Of a DNA stretch of 64,000 bases, positions 1 through 8,324 are shown piece by piece. The stretch covers positions 19,417-83,416 of the forward strand of contig NZ_BMZA01000015.1 of the NCBI RefSeq assembly GCF_014652555.1. The letters are read 5' to 3'. Source of the stretch: Novosphingobium colocasiae. Its GTDB lineage: Bacteria > Pseudomonadota > Alphaproteobacteria > Sphingomonadales > Sphingomonadaceae. Position numbers and translations under genes: made by a program. Every line of letters begins with the position of its first letter. Within the stretch, counting starts at the first letter, position 1. The notes under the pieces are model-generated. The model was not told where the DNA came from. It saw only the letters and a program-made list of their open reading frames with translations, and did not search any database.

Positions 1-515
1 GGGGCGTACATCGCATCGGCGACAGTGGGCCGGTCGCCGAACAGGAACGGGCCGCCGAAGCGTTCGAGGCAGTCTTCCCAGATCGCCTCGATGCGTTCGA
101 TATCGGGCCGCGCGCCGGAGAACACCGGAAACTTGTCGTGCACCACCTTGAGGTTCATCGGCAGCGCCGAGCGTAAGTTGGTGAAGCCGGAATGGATTTC
201 GCCGGAGATCGAGCGGCACAGTGCCCGCGCGATCGGATCGGCGGGGAACATGCCGGCTTCGGGGAACGTCTCGTTCAGGAACTCGGCAATCGCCAGGGTA
301 TCCCACACGCTGGCCTCGCCGTAGTTCAGCCGCGGCACCAGCACCGATGGCGACAACAGCAGCAGTTCGGCGCGGTTGGCGGCGTCATTTTCCACCAGTT
401 TCTCGGCCACATCCAGCCCGGCCAGCTTGCACAGCAGCCAGCCGCGCAGCGACCAGGCGGAGTAGGTCTTGCTCGACAGGGTGAGCGTCGCGGTCGTGGC
501 GGCAGCGTGAGCCAT
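1..515 (-). CDS. Glutathione S-transferase family protein (C-terminus cut by window edge)
   Basis: Reading the minus strand from an ATG at 513-515 gives 171 open codons that run off the left edge. The N-terminal half has the thioredoxin-fold look of a GST: an early KTYSAWSLRGWL stretch, where bacterial GSTs bind glutathione, then PSVLVPRLNYG with the cis-proline-type VP, and an IAEFLNETFPEAG stretch typical of the fold's end. A helical segment (GDRPTVADAMYA) resembling the GST C-terminal domain follows just before the edge. The role is probably glutathione conjugation or a related thiol reaction in the cytoplasm; the substrate cannot be told. The last third is missing from the window, not demonstrably truncated in the genome. 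Confidence 0.8.
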   Translation of the reverse strand, partial: MAHAAATTATLTLSSKTYSAWSLRGWLLCKLAGLDVAEKLVENDAANRAELLLLSPSVLVPRLNYGEASVWDTLAIAEFLNETFPEAGMFPADPIARALCRSISGEIHSGFTNLRSALPMNLKVVHDKFPVFSGARPDIERIEAIWEDCLERFGGPFLFGDRPTVADAMYA

Positions 516-640
516 TATCGGTCCTGCACATTGTTAGCTTGCATCAGGGATTGATGCAGCGCAGCATGAAACCATAGCGGCTGGCGATTGGGAAGGTGAA
601 TCGTCGCGAGGTTCTGGCATTCGGGGGAAATTCGGAAAAC

Positions 641-1879
641 ATGCTGTATCAGGCCTACCAGGCTTACTGCGACCTCATGGCCCCCGCCCGGGCGACGGCG
701 GATGCGCTGGTCAATCTGCGGGACAAGGGATTTGGCGAGCTTGGCCGCGCCGACCCCAACCTGCGCCGTTTCTTTGCCCTGCCCGAAGTGTTCCGCGCCT
801 CGCGGGTGACGCACAAGCGCCCGCCCTATCGCATCCATCAGGTGCCGGTGGGCAACCGCACGGTGGCGGTGCGCGAGGAAGTGGCGATGTCGCTCCCCTT
901 CGGCGATCTGCTGCATTTCGCCAAGGACGATGTGCTGACGCCGCAGCCCAAGATGCTGGTCGTCGCGCCTATTTCCGGCCACTTCGCCACGCTGCTGCGC
1001 AACACCATCGAAGTGCTGCTGCGCGACCACGATGTCTACGTGACCGACTGGAAAAACGCCCGCGACGTGCCGCTCAGCGCAGGAGACTTCGGGCTCGACG
1101 ACTACATCGACTACGTCATCCGCTTCATCCAGGAACTGGGGGACAAGGAGACGGGGCGGCCCGCCAATGTCCTGTCGGTCTGCCAGCCCTGCCCCAACGT
1201 GCTGGCGGCGGTGGCGATCATGGCGCGCGACCACGATCCGTTCCAGCCGCGCACGCTGACCTTGCTGGGCGGCCCGATCGACGTGCGCGAGGCACCGACA
1301 TCGGTCAACGAACTGGCCTATGCCCATCCCTATGACTGGTTCGAACGCAACATGATCCACACCGTCCCCGGCCGCTACAAAGGGGCCGGGCGCAAGGTCT
1401 ATCCGGGGTTCATGCAGCTATCGGCGTTCATGGCGATGAACGTGGGCCGGCACCTCGGCCAGTTCCGCAAGCTCTACCAGGCACTGGCCGACCGGCAGAC
1501 CGAGGAAGCCGGGAAAATCACCGAATTCTATGACGAATACCTCGCCGTCGCCGATCTGCCCGGCACGTTCTATCTCGAAACGATCGACCGCATCTTCCAG
1601 CGCTCGCTGCTGCCGCGCGGAGAATTCATGCATCGCGGCCAGAAAGTGGATTGCGGCGCGATCCGCAAGACCGCGCTGCTGACGGTGGAGGGCGAAAAGG
1701 ACGATATCTGCGCCGTCGGCCAGACCGCTGCCGCCCACCTCCTGTGCACCAGCCTGCGCCCCCACCTCAAACGCCACCATCTGCAACTGGGGGTCGGCCA
1801 TTACGGCGTCTTCTCAGGTTCGAAGTGGGAAACGCAGGTCTACCCACAGGTGAAAAGCATGGTCCTGGCGATGGCGTGA
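641..1879 (+). CDS. phaZ: Intracellular poly(3-hydroxybutyrate) depolymerase
   Basis: This 412-residue protein belongs to the intracellular PHB depolymerase family, which cuts stored polyhydroxybutyrate granules into 3-hydroxybutyrate units. The family's usual N-terminus MLYQAYQAYCD is present, which is why the ATG at 641 is preferred over the GTG at 596. The nucleophile is a cysteine rather than a serine: SVCQPCPNV puts it at residue 181, close to the Cys183 described for the Ralstonia enzyme. A late LGVGHYGVFSG motif supplies the probable catalytic histidine. There is no signal peptide, consistent with a granule-bound cytoplasmic enzyme. It stands alone, divergent from the GST gene, and is followed directly by a palindromic repeat that may end transcription. 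Confidence 0.9.
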   Translation: MLYQAYQAYCDLMAPARATADALVNLRDKGFGELGRADPNLRRFFALPEVFRASRVTHKRPPYRIHQVPVGNRTVAVREEVAMSLPFGDLLHFAKDDVLTPQPKMLVVAPISGHFATLLRNTIEVLLRDHDVYVTDWKNARDVPLSAGDFGLDDYIDYVIRFIQELGDKETGRPANVLSVCQPCPNVLAAVAIMARDHDPFQPRTLTLLGGPIDVREAPTSVNELAYAHPYDWFERNMIHTVPGRYKGAGRKVYPGFMQLSAFMAMNVGRHLGQFRKLYQALADRQTEEAGKITEFYDEYLAVADLPGTFYLETIDRIFQRSLLPRGEFMHRGQKVDCGAIRKTALLTVEGEKDDICAVGQTAAAHLLCTSLRPHLKRHHLQLGVGHYGVFSGSKWETQVYPQVKSMVLAMA

Positions 1880-1881
1880 GC

Positions 1882-2025
1882 ATCCTCCCCCTTGGGGGCG
1901 GGGGACCACCCGCAGGGTGGTGGAGGGGCACGGGCAGCGGGGCGCTTCCTCTTGATGTTCAGCAAACCTCGGGTGCCCCTCCACCATGCTTCGCATGGTC
2001 CCCCTTCCCCGTATCGGGGAGGATG
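1882..2025. repeat. REP-like palindromic element, copy 1 of family A
   Basis: About 144 bases begin with ATCCTCCCC and end with GGGGAGGAT. Inside are nested inverted segments: the GTGGAGGGGCAC type is mirrored by GTGCCCCTCCAC, and a hairpin reads CCATGCTTCGCATGG. A closely similar element lies at 43333-43474, again directly after a stop codon. It looks like a non-coding mobile or REP/BIME-type repeat of sphingomonads and could act as a transcription terminator for phaZ. Confidence 0.75.
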
Positions 2026-2155
2026 TCACCGTATCGTCGCTAAACCTTCACCGAACCGCCGCCTGACGGTCATTTCCCGGCCACCAAACCCCAACAATCG
2101 CGTCACAAAACGCCACTACCCCTCCGGCATCCAAACAAGAGCAGGGGCAGTTACC

Positions 2156-4612
2156 GTGACCGATCTCCATTCCACCAACTACAGCGACGGCGACGTCGAT
2201 ACCAACGCCAGCGTCCTGCCGACGCTCAACGAACTCGCCAATGCGCGCTTTTCGCGGCGGCAGACGATGATGCGCACCGCCGGCGCGACGGCGATGGCAT
2301 TTTTCGGCACCAGCCTGCTCGCCGCCTGCGGTGATGACGATAACGAAGCCCCGACCGTCACCGCCGGTGCCGATGGCTCGACCTCTTCCGGCCGCCTCGT
2401 CACCCTCACTGCGACCGCCTCGGACGACAACGCGGTGTCCACCGCGGCCTGGACGCAGACCGCCGGTGAAACCGTCAAGCTGGTGGCCGGCGCGGACAAC
2501 GCCGTCAGCTTCATCGCCCCCAGCGTCGCCGCCAGCACCGTGCTGACCTTCGAATTCAAGGCGACTGACGACGATGGCAAATCGTCCACCGCCACCACCA
2601 ACATCACGGTGGCCCCGGCGCAGCTCGGCTTCACCGCCGTCGCCAAGAACCGTAACGACATCGTCACCGTCCCCGAAGGCTACACCGTCACCGTAATGAC
2701 CCGGCTGGGCGATCCGCTGGCGACCGGGGTTTCGGCCTATGCCAACGACGGCACCGACAGCGGCTTCGACCAGCGCATCGGCGATCATGGCGACGCGCTG
2801 GCATGGTTCGGCCTCGACGCCAGCGGCAGCCGCGCCGACGGCAGCTCGACGCGCGGCCTGCTGGTCCAGAACCACGAAAACATCACCCAGGCCTATCTCC
2901 ACGCTGCCGGTGCCTCGCTCAGCGCCCCGCGCGCGCTGGCCGATGCGCTGAAGGAAATCGAGTGCCACGGCCTGTCCGTCAGCGAGTACAAGGACGCCGG
3001 CAACCGCGCCTGGAGCTATGTCCAGGGCAGCACCTTCAACCGCCGCATCACCCCCAACACCGACATGGTGTTTCACGGCCCGGCCGCCGGCACCGCCTAC
3101 CTCGCCACGCCCTATTCCACCAATGGCAGCCACGGGCGCGGCACGATCAACAACTGCGCCAACGGCCACACCGGCTGGGCCAGCGTGCTGACCTGCGAGG
3201 AAAACTGGGCAGGCTACTTCCTGCGTTCGGGCGACGACGCCCAGCGCAGCGCCCGCGAACTGACCGCGCTCAGCCGCTATGGCGTCACCAGCTCGACCGG
3301 CAACTATAGCTGGTCCACCGCCTCCACCACCGACAACCGCTTCACCCGCTGGGACGCGCGCGCCACCGTCGGCGGGACGGCCACCACCGATTTCCGCAAC
3401 GAACCCAACCAGTTCGGCTGGGTGGTCGAGATCGATCCTTACGATCCCGCCTCCGCGCCGCGCAAGCGCACGGCGCTCGGCCGCTTCGGCCACGAAGGCG
3501 CGTGGCTGGGCAAGCTGACCGCCGGCAAGAAGGTCGCGGTCTACATGGGCGACGATTCGCGCCGCGAATACCTCTACAAGTTCGTGTCGACCGCCGCCTG
3601 GGACGCAGCGGATGCCACCGCCGCCAACCGGCTGGCAGTGGGCGACAAGTACCTCGACGCCGGAACGCTCTATGTCGCGGTGTTCAACGCCGACGGCACC
3701 GGCACCTGGAAGCCGCTGGTGTTCGGCAGCGTGCCTGACCGTCCGGCGGTGGGCAGCTTCCCCGCCTATACCTTTGCCGATCAGGCCGACATCCTCGTCA
3801 ACACCCGCCTCGCCGCCGATGCGGTGGGCGCGACGCCGATGGACCGCCCGGAATGGACCGCCGTCAACCCGGTGACCGGCGAGGTCTACCTCACCCTCAC
3901 CAACAACGACGCCTCGAACCGCCCCCTCGGCGGCACCGATGCCGCCAACCCGCGCCACTACGGCGATCCCAAACTCGATGGCTCGATCAGCTACGGCAAC
4001 CCGAACGGCCACATCATCCGCCTGCGCGAAGACGGCGACGATACCGCTGCCGCGACCTTCAAGTGGGACATCTACCTGTTCGGGGCGGACTCGGCGGACT
4101 CGAGCCCGATGAACGTCAACATCTCGGGCCTGACGGCGGACAACGACTTCTCCAGCCCGGACGGCTGCTGGTTCTCGCGCCCGAGCAACGCGGCGGGCAA
4201 GGTCAAGCCGCTGCTGTGGATCCAGACCGATGATGGTGCCTTCACCGATCGCACCAACTGCATGATGCTCGCCGCGCTGCCCGGCACCGTGAGCGATGGC
4301 GGCACCAAGACGATCACCAACGTCGGCACCTCCGGTTCGGCAACACAGGCCACGATCGTCGGCACCGCCGCCACCGCCGCCAACCTGCGCCGGTTCCTCA
4401 CCGGCCCGGTCCAGTGCGAAATCACCGGGGTGGACAGCACACCGGACGGGCGCACCCTGTTCGTCGGCATCCAGCACCCCGGCGAAGAAGGCAACCCCGC
4501 TGCCATCACCAGCCACTGGCCCGAAAGCCAGACCAGCACCACCGCCACCTCGCGCCCCCGCTCGGCCGTGGTCGCGATCACCAAGAACGACGGCGGCGTT
4601 GTCGCGTTGTAA
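2156..4612 (+). CDS. PhoX-like (DUF839) secreted phosphatase with Tat signal and Ig-like domain
   Basis: The 818-residue product resembles PhoX/DUF839 alkaline phosphatases, calcium/iron enzymes that release phosphate from organic esters outside the cytoplasm. The N-terminus carries a twin-arginine stretch (FSRRQTMMRTAG) followed by a hydrophobic run ending in LLAACG, so export by Tat with possible lipidation is likely. Residues about 60-150 form a PKD/Ig-like module (TLTATASDDNAV), an insertion not found in the simplest PhoX proteins. Family features follow: QNHENITQAYLH, a LTCEENWAGYF segment, and GDDSRREYLYKFVS near the middle. The GTG at 2156 is chosen because it follows a GGGGC ribosome site and gives a plausible signal peptide; a longer open frame to 1892 runs through the upstream repeat and is unlikely to be translated. 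Confidence 0.8.
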   Translation: MTDLHSTNYSDGDVDTNASVLPTLNELANARFSRRQTMMRTAGATAMAFFGTSLLAACGDDDNEAPTVTAGADGSTSSGRLVTLTATASDDNAVSTAAWTQTAGETVKLVAGADNAVSFIAPSVAASTVLTFEFKATDDDGKSSTATTNITVAPAQLGFTAVAKNRNDIVTVPEGYTVTVMTRLGDPLATGVSAYANDGTDSGFDQRIGDHGDALAWFGLDASGSRADGSSTRGLLVQNHENITQAYLHAAGASLSAPRALADALKEIECHGLSVSEYKDAGNRAWSYVQGSTFNRRITPNTDMVFHGPAAGTAYLATPYSTNGSHGRGTINNCANGHTGWASVLTCEENWAGYFLRSGDDAQRSARELTALSRYGVTSSTGNYSWSTASTTDNRFTRWDARATVGGTATTDFRNEPNQFGWVVEIDPYDPASAPRKRTALGRFGHEGAWLGKLTAGKKVAVYMGDDSRREYLYKFVSTAAWDAADATAANRLAVGDKYLDAGTLYVAVFNADGTGTWKPLVFGSVPDRPAVGSFPAYTFADQADILVNTRLAADAVGATPMDRPEWTAVNPVTGEVYLTLTNNDASNRPLGGTDAANPRHYGDPKLDGSISYGNPNGHIIRLREDGDDTAAATFKWDIYLFGADSADSSPMNVNISGLTADNDFSSPDGCWFSRPSNAAGKVKPLLWIQTDDGAFTDRTNCMMLAALPGTVSDGGTKTITNVGTSGSATQATIVGTAATAANLRRFLTGPVQCEITGVDSTPDGRTLFVGIQHPGEEGNPAAITSHWPESQTSTTATSRPRSAVVAITKNDGGVVAL

Positions 4613-4634
4613 GCGACGCCTGATGTAACAGAAG

Positions 4635-4664
4635 GCCCCGCCGGAGCGATCCGGCGGGGCTTTT
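4635..4664 (+). terminator. Intrinsic terminator after the PhoX-like gene
   Basis: A perfect 10-bp GC stem (GCCCCGCCGG and its complement) with a 6-base loop is followed by TTTTC, 22 bases after the stop codon. Confidence 0.85.
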
Positions 4665-4691
4665 CGTGTGATTTGCGCGGCGTTCCGCATT

Positions 4692-4834
4692 GCCCACCCC
4701 GCTGCGATTAACGTGCTGCGCACGCAAGTCTCGCTCCCCTCCCGCAAGCTGGCGGGGATATTCGAGCATGCCTTCCCGCTTGCGGGAGGGCCGGGAGGCT
4801 TGGCGATTTTATCGCCTAGCCGGACGGGGTGGGC
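4692..4834. repeat. Palindromic intergenic repeat, copy 1 of family B
   Basis: The element is bounded by GCCCACCCCG and CGGGGTGGGC and contains a hairpin with arms CCTTCCCGC and GCGGGAGGG. A near-identical copy sits at 5276-5417. The two lie in the roughly 950-base gene-free stretch between the PhoX-like gene and rpsF. Confidence 0.8.
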
Positions 4835-4857
4835 CCGAGCGGCGATAAGAAAACGGG

Positions 4858-5002
4858 TTCACGCAGAGGCGCAAAGGCGCAGAGATGTCCCGCTCGCCGC
4901 AGCGCGGCCGTCCTTTTCAACGATGCGTGTGCCTCGCCGTTGAACAGCGAGAATGGCTGCGCCCTCCCGCAACACCTCTGCGCCTCCGCGCCTCCGCGTG
5001 AA
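4858..5002. repeat. Inverted-repeat element with CGCAGAGGCGCA arms
   Basis: The left arm (4858-4884) and right arm (4976-5002) are imperfect reverse complements of about 27 bases, built from TTCACGCAGAGGCGC and its mirror. About 90 bases separate them. No gene is supported inside. The type is common in intergenic DNA of sphingomonads. Confidence 0.7.
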
Positions 5003-5153
5003 CCATTTTTCCATCGGGCCGATCGGACGGCTATCCCGAGCGCAACGCGGCCTCACTGCTTTCCTACATCGGCCACCTGCGGCATAATCCGCAACGGGCC
5101 CCTCACGCCCTGCTCTTTCCCATCGTCAGAACGCGACACATCGCGCCATTCCC

Positions 5154-5236
5154 GAAAGTGTAACTTTCATGATTTCCCGTATAATATATTGATTTAGATA
5201 TGAAAATATCCAACTTCGAAAGTTACACAGTGTAAC
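5154..5236. promoter_or_regulatory. AT-rich island with repeated GTGTAAC palindromes
   Basis: Within very GC-rich DNA this short island holds GAAAGTGTAACTTTC at 5154-5168 and, after an AT-rich stretch with TATAATATATT, the element GAAAGTTACACAGTGTAAC at 5218-5236. The latter contains a perfect 7-bp palindrome, GTTACAC-A-GTGTAAC (5222-5236). This layout looks like operator sites around a promoter. No downstream gene other than rpsF (300 bases on, past a repeat) is apparent, so the target is unknown. Confidence 0.45.
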
Positions 5237-5275
5237 CTTTGTCACCTTCGCAAGCAAACAACGGGGGTGCGCCAG

Positions 5276-5417
5276 GCCCACCCCGCTGCGACTAACGTGC
5301 TGCGCACGCAAGTCTCGCTCCCCTCCCGCAAGCGGGCGGGGATACTCGATCATGCCTTCCCGCTTGCGGGAGGGCCGGGAGGCTTGGCGGTGTACCGCCT
5401 GGCCGGACGGGGTGGGC
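5276..5417. repeat. Palindromic intergenic repeat, copy 2 of family B
   Basis: It shares nearly the whole sequence of 4692-4834, including the GCCCACCCCG / CGGGGTGGGC ends and the internal CTTCCCGC hairpin. It differs at scattered bases and in the loop before the right end. It lies upstream of the ribosomal protein operon. Confidence 0.8.
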
Positions 5418-5564
5418 CGTCTCGACGTTAGCGGCCCTTGCATTTCCCCCGGAATCGCGTAAGGCGCGCCCTTTCCCCGAACCGGGGATATCAAGAAAGC
5501 CGGAGGGGCCCCGCAATGGTGCGGACAAGCCAGCGATCGGTTAGATAGAGAAAAGGAAGCTGCC

Positions 5565-5927
5565 GTGGCTCTATATGAGCACGTGTTCCTGGCACGCCAG
5601 GACCTGAGCCAAGCGCAAGTCGATGCGCTGGCCGCCACCGCTACCGAGATCGTCGAGAGCATGCAGGGCAAGGTCACCAAGACCGAGACCTGGGGCCTCA
5701 AGAACCTCGCCTACAAGATCAAGCGCAACCGCAAGGCGCACTTCGTGATGCTCAACATCGAAGCTCCGGGCGATGTCGTCGCCGAGCTCGAGCGTCAGAC
5801 CCAGATCAACGAAGACGTGATCCGTTACGTCACGATCCGCGTCGACGAGCACGAAGGCGGCCCTTCGGTCATGATGCGCAAGAGCGACCGCGAGCGCACG
5901 CGCCGTCGCGAACGTGAAGGGAACTGA
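5565..5927 (+). CDS. rpsF: 30S ribosomal protein S6
   Basis: The 120-residue product is S6, which binds S18 and 16S rRNA in the platform of the small subunit. The N-terminus [18 protein letters not shown] and the segment [18 protein letters not shown] are diagnostic. The C-terminus has a charged [12 protein letters not shown] tail. The GTG start at 5565 follows an AAGGAAG ribosome site. It heads the conserved rpsF-rpsR-rplI operon. Confidence 0.97.
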   Translation: MALYEHVFLARQDLSQAQVDALAATATEIVESMQGKVTKTETWGLKNLAYKIKRNRKAHFVMLNIEAPGDVVAELERQTQINEDVIRYVTIRVDEHEGGPSVMMRKSDRERTRRREREGN

Positions 5928-5932
5928 TCGCC

Positions 5933-6157
5933 ATGGCACGCGCTTTCTTCCGCCGCCGCAAGTCCTGCCCGTTCTCGGGCAAGAACGCGCCCAAGATCGA
6001 TTACAAGGACATCCGTCTGCTCCAGGGCTTCATGTCCGAGCGTGGCAAGATCGTCCCCAGCCGCATCACCGCGGTTTCCGCCAAGAAGCAGCGTGAGCTG
6101 AGCCAGGCCATCAAGCGCGCCCGGCACATCGGCCTGCTGCCCTACATCGTCAAGTAA
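5933..6157 (+). CDS. rpsR: 30S ribosomal protein S18
   Basis: The 74-residue basic protein begins [14 protein letters not shown] and contains [19 protein letters not shown], both typical of S18. It forms a heterodimer with S6 on the 30S subunit. It lies five bases after rpsF and 14 bases before rplI. Confidence 0.97.
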   Translation: MARAFFRRRKSCPFSGKNAPKIDYKDIRLLQGFMSERGKIVPSRITAVSAKKQRELSQAIKRARHIGLLPYIVK

Positions 6158-6171
6158 GGAGGGCGAACCCC

Positions 6172-6759
6172 ATGGACATCATCCTCCTCGAACGTGTCGA
6201 GAAGCTGGGCAACATCGGCGACGTCGTTTCCGTCAAGGACGGTTTCGCACGCAACTACCTGCTGCCCAACAAGAAGGCGCTGCGCGCCAACGACGCCAAC
6301 AAAAAAGTCTTCGACGCCAACCGCGCGAAGATCGAGGCCGACAACGCCGCCCGCCGCACCGACGCCGAACAGCATTCGGCCGATGTGGAAGGCAAGCAGG
6401 TCGTCCTGATCCGCGCCTCGTCGAACTCGGGCCAGCTTTACGGTTCGGTTTCGGTGCGTGACATCGTCGATGCGCTGAACGCCGATGGCGCCGGGCTGTC
6501 GAAGCAGATGATCGTGCTCGAACGCCCGATCAAGACGCTCGGCATCTTCGACGTCACCGTCAACCTGCACCCCGAAGTCTCGGTCAAGGTGAAGGTCAAC
6601 GTCGCCCGGTCGCCCGACGAAGCCGAACTGCAGTCGCAGGGCGTGGACGTCATGGCCGCGATGTTCGAAGCCGACACTACCGGCTTCACCGAAGCCTACG
6701 ACCCGAACGCCGAACCCGGCGAAATCGCGGTCGAAGAGCCGGAAGCCGAAGCGGAGTAA
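6172..6759 (+). CDS. rplI: 50S ribosomal protein L9
   Basis: The 195-residue protein starts MDIILLERVEKLGNIGD, the L9 signature, and continues with KDGFARNYLLPNKKALRA, the conserved rRNA-binding region. It sits at the base of the L1 stalk. At 195 residues it is longer than the roughly 150 of E. coli, because of an acidic C-terminal extension ending in EEPEAEAE, common in alphaproteobacteria. It is preceded by an AGGAGGG ribosome site and followed by a terminator. Confidence 0.96.
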   Translation: MDIILLERVEKLGNIGDVVSVKDGFARNYLLPNKKALRANDANKKVFDANRAKIEADNAARRTDAEQHSADVEGKQVVLIRASSNSGQLYGSVSVRDIVDALNADGAGLSKQMIVLERPIKTLGIFDVTVNLHPEVSVKVKVNVARSPDEAELQSQGVDVMAAMFEADTTGFTEAYDPNAEPGEIAVEEPEAEAE

Positions 6760-6799
6760 TCCGTTTCCGCCGGTCGCCCCTGCGCGATCGCCAATTCGA

Positions 6800-6838
6800 G
6801 AGACCCCGCTTCCCGCCCGGAAGCGGGGTCTCTTGCTT
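6800..6838 (+). terminator. Intrinsic terminator of the rpsF-rpsR-rplI operon
   Basis: A perfect 12-bp stem, GAGACCCCGCTT with its complement, encloses a 9-base loop and is followed by TTGCTTT. Confidence 0.85.
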
Positions 6839-6856
6839 TCGGCAGGAAAAATTTGC

Positions 6857-7348
6857 GTGCCCGATCGACTGACAGCCGCCAACCTTGCCGCCAGGCCCGC
6901 GCTCGCGAACGCGCTGCTGGCGCTGAACAACGCCCATGCGCAAGAGCTGTCCTTGCTGGATGAGCATCGCTTGCGCGGCATGATCGCCATGGCCTTCCAT
7001 GCCGCAGCCACCAGCGACGGCAGCGCCCTGCTCATCGCGTTCAATCAATCAGCGGATTACGACAGCCCCAACTTCATGTGGCTGCGCGAACGCCTGGAAC
7101 GCTTCGTCTACGTCGATCGCGTAGTCGTCGCCGCATCGGCGCGCGGCCGCGGCCTTGCCCGCGCGTTTTATGCCGATCTGTTCGAGCAGGCCCGTGCCGC
7201 GGGGCACGATCGCGTGGTCTGCGAGGTCAACCTCGATCCGCCGAACCCGGCATCCGACGCATTCCACGCCAGCCTCGGTTTCGCCGAGATCGGCAGCGCC
7301 ACGCTGCCGAACGCCAAGACCGTGCGCTATCTCGAGCGGTTGCTGTAA
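6857..7348 (+). CDS. GNAT family N-acetyltransferase
   Basis: The 163-residue protein has the acetyl-CoA binding signature of GNAT enzymes: VVVAASARGRGLARAFYADL, with the R-x-x-G-x-G/A type loop, followed by VCEVNLDPPNPASDAFHASL, where the strand and helix 4 of the fold are expected. It probably transfers an acetyl group to an amine of a small molecule or protein in the cytoplasm. The GTG at 6857 with an upstream AGGA is a better start than the in-frame TTG at 6833 inside the terminator. It is convergent with the iron operon. Confidence 0.8.
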   Translation: MPDRLTAANLAARPALANALLALNNAHAQELSLLDEHRLRGMIAMAFHAAATSDGSALLIAFNQSADYDSPNFMWLRERLERFVYVDRVVVAASARGRGLARAFYADLFEQARAAGHDRVVCEVNLDPPNPASDAFHASLGFAEIGSATLPNAKTVRYLERLL

Positions 7349-7365
7349 CGGCAGCCCCGCCCGGA

Positions 7366-7689
7366 TCAGAAGCCCTTGGCGCGGAAGATTTCCTGCCCGC
7401 GCCGGAACACCACCAGTTTCTTGAGCGTGACCGGGTGGAAGAACGCTTCGAGCACCTGCCCTTCGCCGTTGCGGGCGTAGACCTCGTAGCAATCGCCCTC
7501 GACCTGGGTCTTGATGATTTCCCAGCCTTCGAGCCAGACCTGCTTCTTCAGCTTGTCGATCGGCTTCCAGTTTTCCTTCGGTCCAGACTTGCACTGGACG
7601 TTGCCATCGGCCTGCGCCGGAACGGCCGCGAAGATGGCGAGCGGTGCGAACAGCAGGGCAATGGTGCGGCCGGGGTGAGAACGGATCAT
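7366..7689 (-). CDS. PepSY-domain periplasmic protein
   Basis: The 107-residue product has a signal peptide (residues about 1-27, ending AVPAQADG) and a single PepSY-like domain with WLEGWEIIKTQVEGDCYEVYA and EAFFHPVTLKKL. PepSY proteins of this kind are found beside ferric reductase-like membrane proteins, and this is the last gene of the iron-uptake operon. A role in periplasmic iron reduction or redox handling is inferred from context only. The start is the ATG at 7687-7689, 11 bases after the preceding gene; longer frames have no signal peptide. Confidence 0.75.
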   Translation of the reverse strand: MIRSHPGRTIALLFAPLAIFAAVPAQADGNVQCKSGPKENWKPIDKLKKQVWLEGWEIIKTQVEGDCYEVYARNGEGQVLEAFFHPVTLKKLVVFRRGQEIFRAKGF

Positions 7690-7700
7690 GCGGGAAATCC

Positions 7701-8324
7701 TCAGGTTCGGGAAAGAGAGCGGCGACGCGCCAGCCGCAGGGTCCAGATCAGCGCCAGCGGGGCCAGATGCAGCGCCGCGCCCAGCCAGTGCCAGTCGAGC
7801 AGCAGCCAGTGTGCCAGCGCGATGATGAATGCCGGATAGACGAGGTATTGCAACTGCTTCCACCGGCGGCGCAGTGCCTTGACGGCGGCATCGAAGCTGA
7901 TCGCGGCGGGTATCGCCAGCAGCGCCAGCGCCAGCCAGCCGGTCCAGATCGCCGGGATCGGGAGCTCGTCCAGCATCGCCGCCACACTCATGTCGGCGGC
8001 GTAGAATACGAGGTGAAGCGCGGCATAGCCGAACGCCGCGACGCCAAGGTTGCGGCGGATCGTCAGCCAGCCGCGCAGGACGCGGCCCAGCGGATGCGCT
8101 GTTCCGAACAGCTCGACGAGCGGCCCCGCCAGCATCGCCAGGATCATCAGCCGGACCGACAGTTCACCGGTCGGGTGCAGCAGGTCCATCGCCAGCGCGC
8201 GGCCCTGCCACCAATCGGCCAGCATCAGCACGCCGGGCACCGCCAGCGCGATGCTGACCGCGAGCTTGACCCGGCCGCGACGGCGCATGCCCCTGAGCGG
8301 CCGCTTGCCCGAACCGCGGACCAT
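7701..8324 (-). CDS. Ferric reductase-like / MsrQ-type heme membrane protein
   Basis: The 207-residue protein has about six membrane segments and the ferric-reductase-like transmembrane fold. Histidines in helices (FGYAALHLVFYA and FIIALAHWLLLDWHW) would bind heme. Members pass electrons from quinol to a periplasmic partner, as YedZ/MsrQ does for MsrP. No msrP lies here. The neighbours are a siderophore receptor and a PiuC hydroxylase, so reduction of siderophore-bound iron is a reasonable inference. The start codon ATG overlaps the stop of the upstream gene (TGATG), which suggests translational coupling. Confidence 0.75.
   Translation of the reverse strand: MVRGSGKRPLRGMRRRGRVKLAVSIALAVPGVLMLADWWQGRALAMDLLHPTGELSVRLMILAMLAGPLVELFGTAHPLGRVLRGWLTIRRNLGVAAFGYAALHLVFYAADMSVAAMLDELPIPAIWTGWLALALLAIPAAISFDAAVKALRRRWKQLQYLVYPAFIIALAHWLLLDWHWLGAALHLAPLALIWTLRLARRRSLSRT

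Noticed and set aside
2048..4747. 899-codon open frame on the minus strand opposite the PhoX-like gene
   Set aside because: It is composed of low-complexity Gly/Val/Ala/Arg sequence typical of antisense frames in GC-rich DNA; the plus strand has a full family match with a Tat signal.
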